A stretch of DNA of 64,000 nucleotides from Lethocerus indicus (lineage: Eukaryota; Arthropoda; Insecta; Hemiptera; Belostomatidae), in contig JACDQD010000103.1 in the NCBI GenBank assembly GCA_019843655.1, positions 2,790,001 to 2,854,000 of the forward strand. Reading direction: 5' to 3'. This document shows, piece after piece, positions 11,967 to 25,778 of the stretch. The notes beneath the pieces are model-generated. The model worked only from the letters and a program-made list of their open reading frames with translations. It was not told the DNA's origin and searched no databases. The translations under genes and the position numbers were made by a program. The number at the start of each line of letters is the position of its first letter. Positions within the stretch are counted from its first letter, which is position 1.

Positions 11967-14900
11967 ACTGTACCTCTGGGCTGTATTATGTTTTTGGATC
12001 AGGTCTTATTGTTGCATTCGCATTGTTAAATCCATTTTCTTGATATCATATAATTATAAAAATTTAACCTGCATTTCAGTCCGGAATCGTGATTACCGAC
12101 AAAATGTATATACGTTCGACTAGAATGTATTCAATTGTATACAGTAATTGTGTAGTATTTCGTATCTTGACCCGGATAACACGACGGGTTTGGCAGGTCA
12201 TCGATACTGTGCCGAACCCAGCTTATCCTGACATATTTCATGTTTATAATTCCCAATCGTATATCGCACACTCGATATTGTACATTGTGCAGAGTCGGCG
12301 AATATTTTTATTAAGAAATAAATTTATTAATTATAACTTCAGATTATAACAGTAGGAATAAACTCCGCTTCTTGGTGGCTTGTCGCCAGTCTGCGTACCC
12401 TTCTGACTGCCGAAAATATACTGAATATCGCATTGACAAAAAATAAAATATTGCAGAAAAAACTAAACAGATTGGATAAATGAAATTTGTTTTATCACGG
12501 TTCCCACCGGAAGCCCGAATGTGGAAAGCCCGACGTGTCTGTCCGGCCGGGGCGTAAAACACGAGGTCCTGGGAGTCGAGAAATGCGAATGTTTCGAAAC
12601 TTCATCTTGGCACGAGTGGGGAATCAGCTATTGTCTTTAGAGAAGGGGGAGGGGTGAGGTTACGTCCGGGCCCCACCCCGCGACCCTTTCCCCGAGATAC
12701 CTGGAAAGCGACGAACGTTTAATTGTTTGGACGCAAATCGAACCTGTCTCGAGACGAACATTTTCCGCATATCGACGCTCCCTGAGTTTGCCACCTTTCA
12801 TCGGCTGCCGAGTAAGCAGCCGACAAGCATTAAATTGTGTTCGAGTGTCATAATCTCAGTTTAAAAATATATAAAACTACGAAATTCGCGTTCTGCCCTT
12901 ACCACAATTATGGCGCCTATACGGGAGGCCGTGTTGTGATTCGTCTCACAGTCAATTATTATTATAATTATTGACATATCACCCCCGCGTTTCATCAAAA
13001 AAGCCATTTTATATTTCCCCTATTAATGGTCTTGACTATTGTCAAGAAGAGATTTGTAGTGTTTTCTTCCCCTTTAAAAAATCGTGCTTGATACCTCAAA
13101 CCCAAAGACTTGGCTCCTATAGAAAAATTCCATTATTAATTAATCTAAAATGATAGAGAAATCACGTAGCTTAAATGATTCTTCGGAATACTACAAACGG
13201 CCCACTTTTCGTTGTAAAACGTATCCTGTGGACCAGTATATTTTCTTACGCCAATTTTCGAGTCAATCTGGGAACTCCGGATATAACAAAAGGCAGATTT
13301 GACAATATCTGCAAGAAAGTTCAATTTCCATTCTACAGGCGCACGAATTCGAGTTTTGAAACGAATTGTCGAACGCTGTTTGAAAAATTAATCCATCCGT
13401 TCGTACTCAAAACAGTTGTCTGCGCTCCTTTGTGTGCGCTAACCGTCAAAATTGGTATTCAGGTTTGGCCCGTTATCTTGACAATTGTAACAGATACGAG
13501 CGATGAATCGATGCGTCGCTTCATTTGACATTTGACCTATTTATTGCCCGTGACCTCAAACGTCCCTGAAACACACTCACGTCTTGCAGTCTGATCAAAT
13601 CCAATTGGATGTGTGTTGTAATAAATCATTTGAACCTTCTGTCGTGACTTACGCAAACGGCAAAAATAAATAATAGACGGAAACGTTCGTATCCTTTCAG
13701 ATTCTTAATTTGTAGGTATAATTCAAAGTTTTGATTGAATGAAGTTTTCTTGATTAGAATTCTTAAGTTTTGGTTTTATGCGAAATAGCCGTATAAGTTT
13801 TCTTTCAACACGTTAATATTACTGAAAATAAATTATTAAAAGTGAACGAACGCATGTTTTTTCGAGAGCGGTTGCGGTTACCCGAACGCAGAGCGAGAGC
13901 GAGATAATGAAATGACGTAATGACTTGTCTCGGGTCGGGGGACCAATTCGCAGTGGTTCTCATTAACAGTAACGGTATTTTTTCCCCATATTGGACATAA
14001 TATATCGGCTATTCAATTAGCTGCACTTTTTCACGTAAAGCGATGAATTATATAAACTCGAGCACTCTGCCGTTCTCGTATGAACGGGATTTGTTCAGTA
14101 CTATTTCTGGAGCACACGCCAGGTTAGACAAAGCCCCTCAGAACAATAGATCGACTCAACATACTCAGACATTTTTATTTTCGATCGCTACAAATGCGAC
14201 TGCAAGATTGTTTCTCTTGTAAATAAATAGAACATCGATTGTTCGTTAAATTGAATTTATGGTATGGTGAGAAAAAAGTACTTTGTACTTGTAGAATGCT
14301 CAACGATCGAGGAGCTCTTTATTCATGCAGGAAAGCCATATGGGATTTAATGTACACCATACTAATAATGGAATACTTCCATTATGCCGATATTTACGGT
14401 AGACCGCTTTACAGTCTGCTTTATAATAATGCATACCGCCACTCTTGCGCTTTTCTATACACTTAAAATATTTGCGCTTAAATTTACAGACAGAAAAAGG
14501 ATTTGAAGCCATATTATATGCAATGTTGGCTTGTACTGTACGGCCCTTTCAGCCTGCGATGCTGATCCCTGAGTTACCGGGTAATTACCGGCGTTATTAC
14601 CGTTTTATGGACTCCTGGATAGAGCAATGGAAAAATACAAAGGTAATTCAACAATCGATTACCTTTCGCCATTTGCGTCCGATGGTAGGTCGACTGTCCA
14701 ACCGTTCATGTCATTTCTGGGCTATAGTCGAATTCCTCGTGCGCCTAACAGCAAATAACTCGTTTATATACACATAAATTTATGGACGTCGTTCGTTTGG
14801 GGGAGTACCGGGCCCCCCGTAAACAATAATACACTGTTTTCGAAACCGCGATGGGGGAGCGCGTGCCGTCAGTCACCCCTCTCTAAGTTTAATCGAATTA

Positions 14901-15623
14901 AGGAACCCCTATAATAGGTTTAGCCTGGTTTACTTCTGTCGGACTCTTTCGAAGTACTACACGCTGTCAGGATTTCTTTTGTAAACACTTTCCCCAACAG
15001 AAAACTAAAAATTGTACATAAATTAGGGTGGAATAACAAAATCGTTTAACACAAACGTAGGAAGGCGAGCCAGCGAGAAGGCGCGATGTTTAATCTAAAG
15101 AAATAAAGCTTGTGATTCAGTTAATGCATAGAAATAAACCTTAAGTCTACCTATACTCATCAGGTACAGTACAACATTTCCAGGTTACCATCAGAACAGA
15201 TTGACAGTAAAGAAATTCTTTTTTATATTGATTGGATAAAAAATGTTGGTATTAATTAATGTCGTATTCAGTCTTAAGCTAGACGGGTTTAACCTTTCTT
15301 ACGTTGCCCACTGTATATCTGTACAAATTTTATAAAAGGCAAATACATATTTTTTCGACAGCCGCCTTGCTTTCCAATACAGTTTGTCCACGAATGCATC
15401 GCTCATCATCTTCTTCGAGGACGAAAGTTTCTTGAAAAGAAAGGAGAAAAATGAAGTTTTTGTATTTCTAAAAGTTCATTCAAATAAATTCTACAGCCGA
15501 TAATGTTCTTGGATGATCTTATGTGTTCCCAGATTTTTTCCTCGTTGCACGATTTAAATTAAACGTCAATGATGATTGCGTAAATTTTTTAAAATTGTGA
15601 AGGATTTGCGGAGCCGCCAATTT

Positions 15624-15626
<3 letters not shown>
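11967..15626. other. Intergenic, nothing identified
   Basis: Mixed composition with normal CpG. Open frames such as 13175-13528 (plus) and 14445-14777 (plus) lack splice context, known motifs and gene-like composition, and several start without ATG. I see no RNA gene. Confidence 0.5.

Positions 15627-15677
<51 letters not shown>
15627..15677. repeat. (TA)n microsatellite
   Basis: About 25 uninterrupted TA units, just beyond the proposed 3' end of the stoned transcript. Confidence 0.97.
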
Positions 15678-15679
<2 letters not shown>

Positions 15680-15727
15680 CGGATTAAATGTAAATGGCTG
15701 GGATAAATATTTAAATTAAAGTACAAA

Positions 15728-18700
15728 TCACAAGTTCGGTTTACTTTATTTAGATACTACATAACCACAACAATTGTATTGGTATTCTTTGACTAGATAG
15801 CACTCTACTCCTTTATTACGGAGATCACAACAGTGGAAATAATAATTTTTTAATTATAAACATAAATGTCATTAAAACTAATTTACAATACAATTAAATA
15901 CATGGGGCCAGTTTACATACAGTGTGGGGGGTTATTAACAGAGTTGGCCAACCTCGCTAGTTACAGATTGAGGAAAGAAATGAGGCAGTCCTCATTTGCA
16001 ACAATTATACATATTAAAACGGAAGATTAACCTAATAAAAAAGCAAATTTTTTTGTGAGAATTTTAAGTAATAAGCTTGGAATGATAACTACAATGACAA
16101 TACATTATGAGAACAATTTAATTCTTACTTTGAAAGTTTGGGAAATACAATTTTTGTTTAGTGAACAACAAAATTTATTACAAGAAATGAAAAATATGAT
16201 CTCAACAAATATTCTGCCATGGAATTTTCCTTATGCCGGGGTTGGCCCTATTAAAAGATATTCCTACATTTACACCTAATGCCTAATGTGTGCTTATCAA
16301 ACACTGTTGCAGCTTGAAATAATAATAATATTGCATTTATAATTATACATATAATTTACACCAAATTTTACAATTGTTATTTAGCACAATCCCATCAAGA
16401 AAACATAAATTGTTCGACTTTGTTTTTGTACAACTCATTTCATTTACAAAATATCAATAAAATATTTTCTTAAATATAGTCTTCAATTCTTATGTACAAA
16501 TTTCTTAAGGACTTTGATTATACTAAATTAATCTTCTACAGTGAAATATGACATAAAATAAAAAAATGTGGGCTCAAATAGTTCCAGTTTATTGACTAAC
16601 GCAAAATGTTTTGCATATGATATTTGTACAAGCTCCTGTTCATTCTGATGTAAATCAGATTTACCACAAAATATAGCAGCATTCTAAATTGGTTAAAGGA
16701 CATGTGTTTCAAGTTCAAAAGCATGTTATTGATATTAAGAAATATATAAATTGGTTTTATTATTCCATTTCAGCAAATGGAGTAATTTGAAGTCTGGCAA
16801 TTCGGTAAATATTAGTGCTGCTGCCGATGCAATTAATGAACAAAGTAACAAATAGTAGAATTTAATGTTTACATGTACCAGTCAATATCTAAATACAGGC
16901 ATCTAGGGCTACATATTGGTTTATTGAGGAAATTATATTCCTATACAACCTTTGTAAGGTAACTTTTCTCCACAATTGAACTCTGCCATTGATATAATTA
17001 TAATTATATATATATATATGAATACGAAAATTAGTTACTTTCTAAAACATCACTATAATATATAACTATGATATTTAGGTAAAACACTGATAGGAAACAC
17101 TGATTTTGAATTATGGGAGCCATATATGGCTAGCATATCTTGGGTTATATTTATCCTCAACAATAGCGCTGTAACAGATTACACAGATTTAAATTATCAT
17201 ACTCAAATTTCGAATGCTCACTTCCATACACCCAAAAAATGTACATATATATAATTTGTTAAGCTCCTACAGTTATCTGGAATTACTCACACACATATAT
17301 ATACATATACAACAAATCTTACAATGAAGCTGACTCAGGGATAGTTCTTCTTAGGCTTACACCTACACATATTAAATTGTAAGAAATGCAAATGGTACGC
17401 CTAGATTCTAAAGCTGTAATGCACAAAATAACTATTTTAACAGAACAATAAACTCTTTTAAACAAAACAACAGTAAATACGTATTATATTTATTTTCTAG
17501 CATAATTTATTGGGCAAGGAATAACAAAAGAACCATACCCATGCATTTTTGTTTTTAAATCAACAATACTATACTCACAATTAAAATTATTTTTGTCAAC
17601 CTTAAAATTTATTCACGATACATTATGTAAGGAAACAGAAATAGTTAAGATGGCTTTAAATTAATTAATTTCAATTTAAATAATTTTTGATTCAAAAATA
17701 TAATTTAAATGAAACAATATAAAAGAATACATTTATTTAGCACGCCAAGACATTGAGGTTTCCTGTATTTTTTTTATTTCTTCCATGTTACTTATATACT
17801 TATATACATAATTCACATATACAAATAGTGAAGTGATATTTGCATTGTGTAACTAAATTAGCTTACAGCGAACAAACAGCTTAACCCAGGCCACATGCAA
17901 TCAATTTAAAAACCAAGCTCACAATTTTCATAAAAATGTATATATATCTTTGAAATGTGGTATTGGCTCATTTCTATCTCTTGTGAATAACTGCCAGTAA
18001 CATCATCAATGGATTTGTATGTTTAAACACAGTTTACACATTATGCTCTTTAACCCAGCAGACGTTCATTTATTTTTTACCATATAAAACCGACGTGAAT
18101 TGCAAGTACACTTGTTCAATGTCCGATAGAGACTGGTTCGCTCGACTATTTACATATACAACTTCAAACATACACAAATATTGCAGTTTTATAATACGTA
18201 TTAATTGTCACCAAATTAATATACATTGTACGTGAAATGTATGACAGTGTTAAACGGGAATACGTTCAATATAAAATTGTATTGTCTATGCTTAAGTCTA
18301 ATCCATCACATTTTAAGTTACTTATGATCGACTAGACAGCTATGTGAATGGGCCGTGTTAGGGTATACTCGTTAGAGCGAATGACGCGTTACCGTTGCAA
18401 AGATACCGCTATTATATAGATTAATAATCCCTAAGTTAATATTATTTTATTACAGATATCGTACCATCTCTAATTTATTAGTGATTTCAAGCCTTAGTAT
18501 GCAATATAACACACCGTATAAACAGTCTCAATTTGTGCTATTTGTGATAACCGAATACTCTACCGTTTGGTCCGGGAACCCTCACATCAACAATAACATA
18601 TATAAAGGTTATAGGTTCTATCTATTCCTAACAGTAATTACATTTAATATTGTCTATTTTATGCCAGATAACCAACCCTCCTATCCTATACATTTGCATT

Positions 18701-19003
18701 ATATTACCGACGTCTCACATATTTTTGTCCCCGAGTTCATTACATTAGAAACACTTGTTGATGACTCGATATATGAGTATATATCTCCTCGCCTATACAA
18801 TAACTTATAACTATATTGTTTGAACATTAAATTAATAATTATACATTAAGTACCTTGATATCGTTTTCTTTTTACGATGTAGATTATTTGTTTACACGCA
18901 TAATATAATAGATTTGTGTAATGATTAATAGTTTTTGTTTGCCACTATTAGAAATACATTCTTCTGCTCTCAGCGCGATCTTTCATCTAATATTGCGGTT
19001 TGT
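15728..19003 (-). other. Probable long 3' UTR of stoned
   Basis: From the STNB stop at 19004 to about 15.73 kb the DNA is distinctly AT-rich and CpG-poor, without credible ORFs, and then the composition changes. On the minus strand AATAAA occurs at 15750-15745, close to that change. Long AT-rich 3' UTRs are common in insect neuronal genes. Several earlier AATAAA-type signals exist, so shorter isoforms are possible. Part of the segment could instead be the end of another transcript. Confidence 0.45.
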
Positions 19004-22000
19004 TTAGGCTGAAGAATCGCTGTCTGATTCGCCGGGTGTTTGCGAAGTCACTTGTTCTGGGATTGGAGCCGGAGCCGGAGCCGGTTTTGAAACTGTCGCC
19101 GCTATATAGTCGGAAGGCCCTTCGCCCTGAGTGTGCTCGATTTCAACTCTAAAACGGATAAGAGAAGACGTGAAACACTGTACCGACCGTGTATTAAAGC
19201 GTCTAGAAACAGTACAGCTGTTGGTAAAAGACAGTTTCAGAAAGTATGTTGCAACCGTTGCAGTGAGGTCCCCGGAGTGAAGTACTGGACAGAGTTGGCT
19301 CAAGGAGGCTTGAGGAGGTCGAAAAATTAAGCACATCAATAGCTGGTGGGTGATCGCGTTTATTTAGTGCCCTTTCGGTTTCTGTTCAAGTAAAATCAAG
19401 TCACGAGAAGCACGACTAAACCGAACGGCCGAAATCGGTTTAGCAAAAGACCAAACCGGCGAGAGGAGACAGAAGAACGCAAAACCTACGGTATTCCAAC
19501 CTCTAGCAGACCACAAGACCGGTATTCCAAACTAAATTATGCTCAAAATTTTTTATGATTTTATTAACATTTGTGATAATAAATTCAGAAATCATAAAAT
19601 TTGTCTTTTATCCTGGTTGATTCAAATGGCAAAATGGCAGTTCACTGGAAATTCCTACTGGATTAGTTATTAGTAAGGTAATCCTATTTTTTAATAGAGC
19701 TCTCATGGAATTTGGAAAAGAAATACTTTGCGGTTAACCCATTTCGACTTTTACAATATTATTAGAGATATTAGGATTTTTTTTTAATTGCGGTTATTGT
19801 ACCACTCTTCGGTCTAGTAATGGCGGCAGACTCGAGCGTGAGGTCAAAGCGTCTGGGTCAAGTACCGGCGTTGGAGACGGCCGCTAAATACTTAACAGCG
19901 TTGGAGTGCAGCAGCGAATTCTTCCCGGCGTACGCACGCGTATACCTTTCCTGTCGACTATTTTCGTTTCGTTTCGACGGGTTCGGGGCGGGATCGATAA
20001 ATTTTCGGATCGACCGAGCTTCTCATATTATATCGGAGGAGGTATATACAGTCCCTACATTCGAATAGCGAATCGATCGCCGCCTGTATAGCCGGGCCGG
20101 TATAACAAGGTGACCCCACATCATCTTCCAAGAACCACATTCACAACTTGTGTATGAAACATTTAAAGGTATCTTTCGATTGTTTCGAGAATCGACTTAA
20201 AATTCCGAGGCGATTTCGTGCAATACGAACATTTTAATGTGTTCAATATGAATAGCGATAATTCTCAATATGTATAGTGGAGATTAGGTTCTGGAGTGTT
20301 ACAGTAACGTACCTGTACTCGTGGCGCGACAGCTGTCGTACGTATTTCTCCGGCGGTGAGTCGCTGTCGCTGTTGGCTATAGATACGGACCTGACAGTGG
20401 TGTGCGAGACAGTTGTGGCCGGCATTGTGAACTCGACGTAGCAGTACTTGGCCAACTCGTCGGGGATCTGGTCGAACGAGGTCAGCCCCAGCCGGCAGAC
20501 CAAATTGTGTGTCGTGTACGCTCCTGAAAATCAATTTAATTCACCCGATTCCGCTCGCCGGGCCGAAATTTAATTTAATCGAAAATTAGATCCCCGACAA
20601 TCTGAGCCGGAGATCAAAGCGTCCCGACTTTATGCCATTAGTTGGAGGGGCAGGCCAAATATTTACACTCTATTGAATCAGTGAAAATGCCTTTGAAAAT
20701 CTAGCATATCGGAATAAACCACTTTAAATATATTCAAAATGAATTTCCAGCCGTTTGAAAACATAAATAGCTTCTCTATGACTAGACCGATCGTAAATTG
20801 ATTTAAAATGTTGGAAACTGCCAATCGGTGAACAGTTTCGGGATACGCGCAAGTGATAAAACGACACTTGCGTCGTCTTGAATATTGGAATTTGTGCACT
20901 TTCTGAGTTGTCGATTTGTCTTTTGTTTCCAAAATCTGTTCAAATGACGATTATTATTAAAAATGTGACGATTGTTTATTTTGTATGGTATTACATCGAT
21001 TTAATGTTTTATCCGTAATGGCCTCCATAATTAAAGCAGAGATAAAGCTAATAATTGAGGCTTAATGATTTTAGAACAGCGTTTAAAATAGTTTCGTATT
21101 ATAATTAGATGATCTAAATGTATCCCTTCACCTTGTCCTTCTTTGGGTAGCCTGGGCATACGCCACACAATGGAGCGGTGCTGGTGCTCGTACTTGGCTT
21201 GGCCAGATGTCACTTCCATCAGCGAAGTTTCCAGATTATCTACCGCTCCCAGGATTCTCTCGATGCCTTTAATTTTTCCCGTCCTTAGTGCAAAAATATT
21301 CATTGAGTACAAAACCAGCGGATACAATGAAGGAATTAAGTTTCTGATCCGGAAAGAAACATGTTTCATTGTTTCTCACGTGAGAATCTAGAAAAATAAC
21401 TAATTTCTATTTAACCAAACATGTTATTCTAGAGAAGAACTAGATTGGAGAATAAAATTACTCCTTACTAATATTTCTGTTCCCTTTCACTTGCAATTGT
21501 TTAATTCCTTGTATACCTAGACTATACTGAGTTTCAACTATACAAAAGGCCATAAAACGTGAACTTATTGGATGTGTACCTTCGATGCGCTGATTTCACC
21601 GATCCGTACCGGAAGTGTTTTTCGACTCGAAACAGGTATATCCAACATTCGGGTATCGGGATTCGTACCATGACGTCCTCGCAGGGGATCTGGCCTAGTT
21701 TCCTGCTCGTGAACCCCGGGACGAGTATGTCCGTGTGTATCTCCACCTAACAGATAACCAGTTAGATTCCTGAAATACCGCTCGTATACGAGCTTAGATA
21801 GGCGCGATCAACTGTGAAGCCATTTGTTTGAATTACCTTGTTTCCAGTCACGCACATCGAACACTTCAGCTGCAGAGGCAGTTCTCGGTTTCGGGGAGGT
21901 CTTATTCTGAATCTCATCAGTTCGATATAACAAGCGTCGGGCGGTTTGAACCTATTTATCATAATAAATAATAAGATGGTAATAAATAAATATATATTAT

Positions 22001-25000
22001 TTTATTTCTTATAAATAAACCGGACACGTGTACCGCGAAAATTGAGCCTCGATGAGAAAATCTTACTTAAACGGACTATCTAGGATTGGAATTTCATACT
22101 AAATCTTGAAATAAAATTGAATTATCCCGCAGAGCCCCAACCTTATGGTCCTCGTCTTCTCGTATTCATCCTGCTGTACGCAACTGTGGAATTCGACGCA
22201 CTCGAGCCTGATCCACTCTTCGGTGACGACCGGTATGATATCGTGCCGGCCGACCACTTCCTTGCCCTGCCTCACCAGGTCGTTAACGCCCAGCTCAACG
22301 TCCGGCATCCCTGAAATAATAAAAGGCGAAATCGTTCAGTTGGGTCTGTCGATTCATATTTTCACTTTATTTCACTTCACAATCGTCCATTGACTACGGA
22401 CGCTTAACGTGAGATAACCATTCTGTGGGAGGCTACCATTTTCTCTGAGGAACAGAATATTCTACAAACTGCCCTTTGTGCCGTTGTCAGAGAGAAAAAT
22501 GTGTTCACATTATGAACCGTCGCGAAAGTCAGACACATTAAGAGAAGCCATAATTTTTTTTTAATTACGAGGCTACGAATAGCCGAACCGGTCTGGGTTA
22601 TAACAAAAAAGGCCAGATATTTTTATTATTAAAGTTTAAACAATTAAAATCCGCGCGAAGAATAACGCTTCGAAATAATGAATGAACGGTTATATTATTT
22701 CTGTTCGTTAATATGCAATGGCAGCAGAGTCGGCAAACCCGCATGACCGTCGTGCGTTTAGTATCAGAAGCGCCGTGCATCCCACCAGCCGATTTTTAAC
22801 ACCGAACTCGTTTTGTTCTCACTGATTAATGTAAGATTTTAACGACTTAATTATCAGTATTTTAATTATGTTACTCACCTATATAAATACATATTCACAC
22901 ACGCATTTTGTAATTCTTGTCATAATTATGCATAACCACAAATAACTGGCATCGTAATAGTCTCAAATTTAACACTTTTTAATAGCATAATAATATAATA
23001 TTCGCATTTTAAATTACTCGATATATGATCCGTGATATAATATAAAGTACACAGGCATTGTCAGGATTTGAATTTATGTTGTGAACAGAATAATTTCAAA
23101 TTATGGGGTTTTTTATTTTCTTAATTAATAAAATTGAATTAATTTCAAATAATTGGTACTCTTGGCTTCGAATGCATTAAGGAAATTAATTATTGTTTAT
23201 ATTTTTGTCGGCGATCGGAGAGCATATTTTAATTTTATCTACGTATTCGAATATATTATTTATATGTATTGAAAGTAAGGGTACGGCGATACCTGAGAGA
23301 AAGCCAAGGAAAAATAATCGGACTCTGGCGATCTGCTTTTCAACGCCTCCCGTCGCATTCTGTTCGACGTAGAGCTCGTCGACGGCCGTTATCTGAACCT
23401 CTTCCATTTTGTAGTTGAGTGCCCTGTCCCTGTGCGCCGACAGCCTGAACAGCGCCTCCTCAACGCACATGCTGAACTGTTTCATGTCCTCGTAGCTGTG
23501 CGACCCAATTTTGAACAGTTGCGAGATCTGCCGAGATTCAGGCATAGAAAAAAAAATATCTTATGACTGAATAGTAAAACGTGAGTTATTGTATAAAGTA
23601 ATATTTTAACAGTGACAAAATATAATTAGTATGTGAAATTTACAACTTAGCGTAAATCAAAATGTCTCTTAAATAGAGGGAGACACTATCCGACTACTGC
23701 CCAGTCGGAGCGTCTGTACCACAAGGTAGTGTCCTAGGTCCACTCCTATATACAATTTACACCGCCGATATCCCTGCACATCCTTCCACAGTCCTTGCCA
23801 CGTTTGCTGACGACACATGCATTCTTACATCCGATCTAAATCCTGCAACTATAACTACCAACCTTCAGGAACACGTATCCAACATCCAATCCCTGTGCAG
23901 GCGACATCCCCCACGTCTACCCGACCTTCACCAAAGAACCGACTTGACAGAAAATGTGGACTCTTAAGGTCATTACTAAAACGGACATCGAAATTGATCT
24001 TAAGCAACAAACTAACTATATACAAAGCAATACTGAAACCGACATGGACATATGGAATTGAGCCAACCAAGACATCCAACATCGCTCGCATTCAGAGCTT
24101 CCAATCAAAAGTCCTTCGCACCATCCTTAATGCTCCCTGGTAGGTTTCTAACCAGACAATCCACCATGACCTCAACATACAAACAGTCGACGAAGCCGCA
24201 AAATCCCGGTTCCTGAAGTTCCACTCCCGCCTTTCTCCTCATCCCAATCCACTCGTTCAGTCCCTCTCCTCTCTTACCCATCCATTAACCCCCCCGCGTC
24301 GGCTTAAACGCCGCTGGCCTAGAGATCTTCTTAGCCCGTAGAATCGCTATACCAAGCCATAAATTATTTCATGCTTTGTGAAAAGTGCCGTCATTGGATG
24401 GTTTCTTTTGTCAAGCCATTCAAGTGAGAAACATACACTCAACACTTGTACACACAATTATGTTATAATTGATTTGTACAAATAAAAAAAAAATAAATAG
24501 AGGGAGCAAGCCAGTGGAGCTGACCCCATCATTTTCTATTTCTTATTGGTGCTGTTTTAATTAACATCAATATCGCTGATTGTACTGTACAGTTGAAACT
24601 TTTAAAATTAACTAAGTAACGTTTTTAAAGAGAATAATCGTCTAATCTGTGTATAATAATGATGTCGACCTGTGGTGCGTGCTCCACTGGTAGACCGAGT
24701 TTTTTGAGATCGCTGCCGAACTCCTTGACCCCCTGGTAATCGCCCTGTATAGCGTAGGCGGCGAACTGACTCAGCTTGTTGGTGATCCTTTCGGCCTTCG
24801 TCACCTGTCCAGGCCTGACGCCGGGCCTCTCCTTGTAGAATATGAACTGCAATTTCACCGTGAATATTTTCCCGTACTGGTCGTACTGTTGGGCTCCTGC
24901 GAATTATCAATAATTCAAGTCGTCAATTTGAGTTCAAACATTGTGGGAGGTATCGACTGTAATTTTAATGGAAAACAACAGCCAAAAGACAGAAAAATCG

Positions 25001-25736
25001 TCCATTATGTTTTGGTTCGAACCCACTTTTGTGTTTCAGGTCCAACCAGATTAGTTGTTCAACTTGTAGGGCATTCTATGAAATGCTCTGCAGAGTTTCA
25101 GGCATAACCGAAATATGTATTCGAATTTGTAAATCGAAAACATTTGAATTTAACTGCTTGTTTAATGCCGATGCGTGTATGCTCTCTGCGTTCACAGTAC
25201 TTTCTCATTTGACGAAGTTAATCGTAAGCTCAAAAGCCAGGGATGTGATATATATGTATGTAAGCACCAATTACCGATTTCGGAAACTGAGTAGCACGGC
25301 TGAAGGGGCAATTCCTGGAACGGGTCCTTATCGTCCTTATTGTTGAACAGTTGAAGAACCGGGTTCTCGCCCTGGTAGACCAAGCGGAGGAATATTTTCT
25401 TCCAAAACCTTCGAGCACAATAATAATTAAAATTAATGAGCTGGGGTTTCCGCGACCGGAAATTGAATTTTCACTAACTCATTTCCGGCGGGATAGCGTA
25501 ATGCCGTCGGAAGAACTTCGGTTAATTTCGACATTTCGAAATTTTACTCCTTCCATCATTAGGGTACGACTAAATAGTAGATCAACTCGGGGTCCTCTAT
25601 ATACCTGGAGGTGGGGCAAACCCTACTAACCGAGGTTCTTACTGCAGCATTACGCTATGCTTACAAGTGATAATAGTTAAAATTGATTTCCACCCATCAC
25701 TCGTAATGGTATACAATCTGAAAGATTTAATTATAC

Positions 25737-25778
<42 letters not shown>

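Noticed and set aside
13175..13528. 117-codon plus-strand ORF
   Set aside because: Starts without ATG, AT-rich random composition, no motif and no splice context.
24608..24669. Readthrough of stnB exon 6 to a stop (ending LDDYSL)
   Set aside because: The family continues with SQLFKIGS-type sequence, which is found in the next exon; a donor cag/gtcgac at 24670/24669 keeps phase, so the stop is intronic.
25010..25026. ggttcgaaccc resembling a tRNA B box
   Set aside because: No A box or cloverleaf pairing at the right distance upstream.
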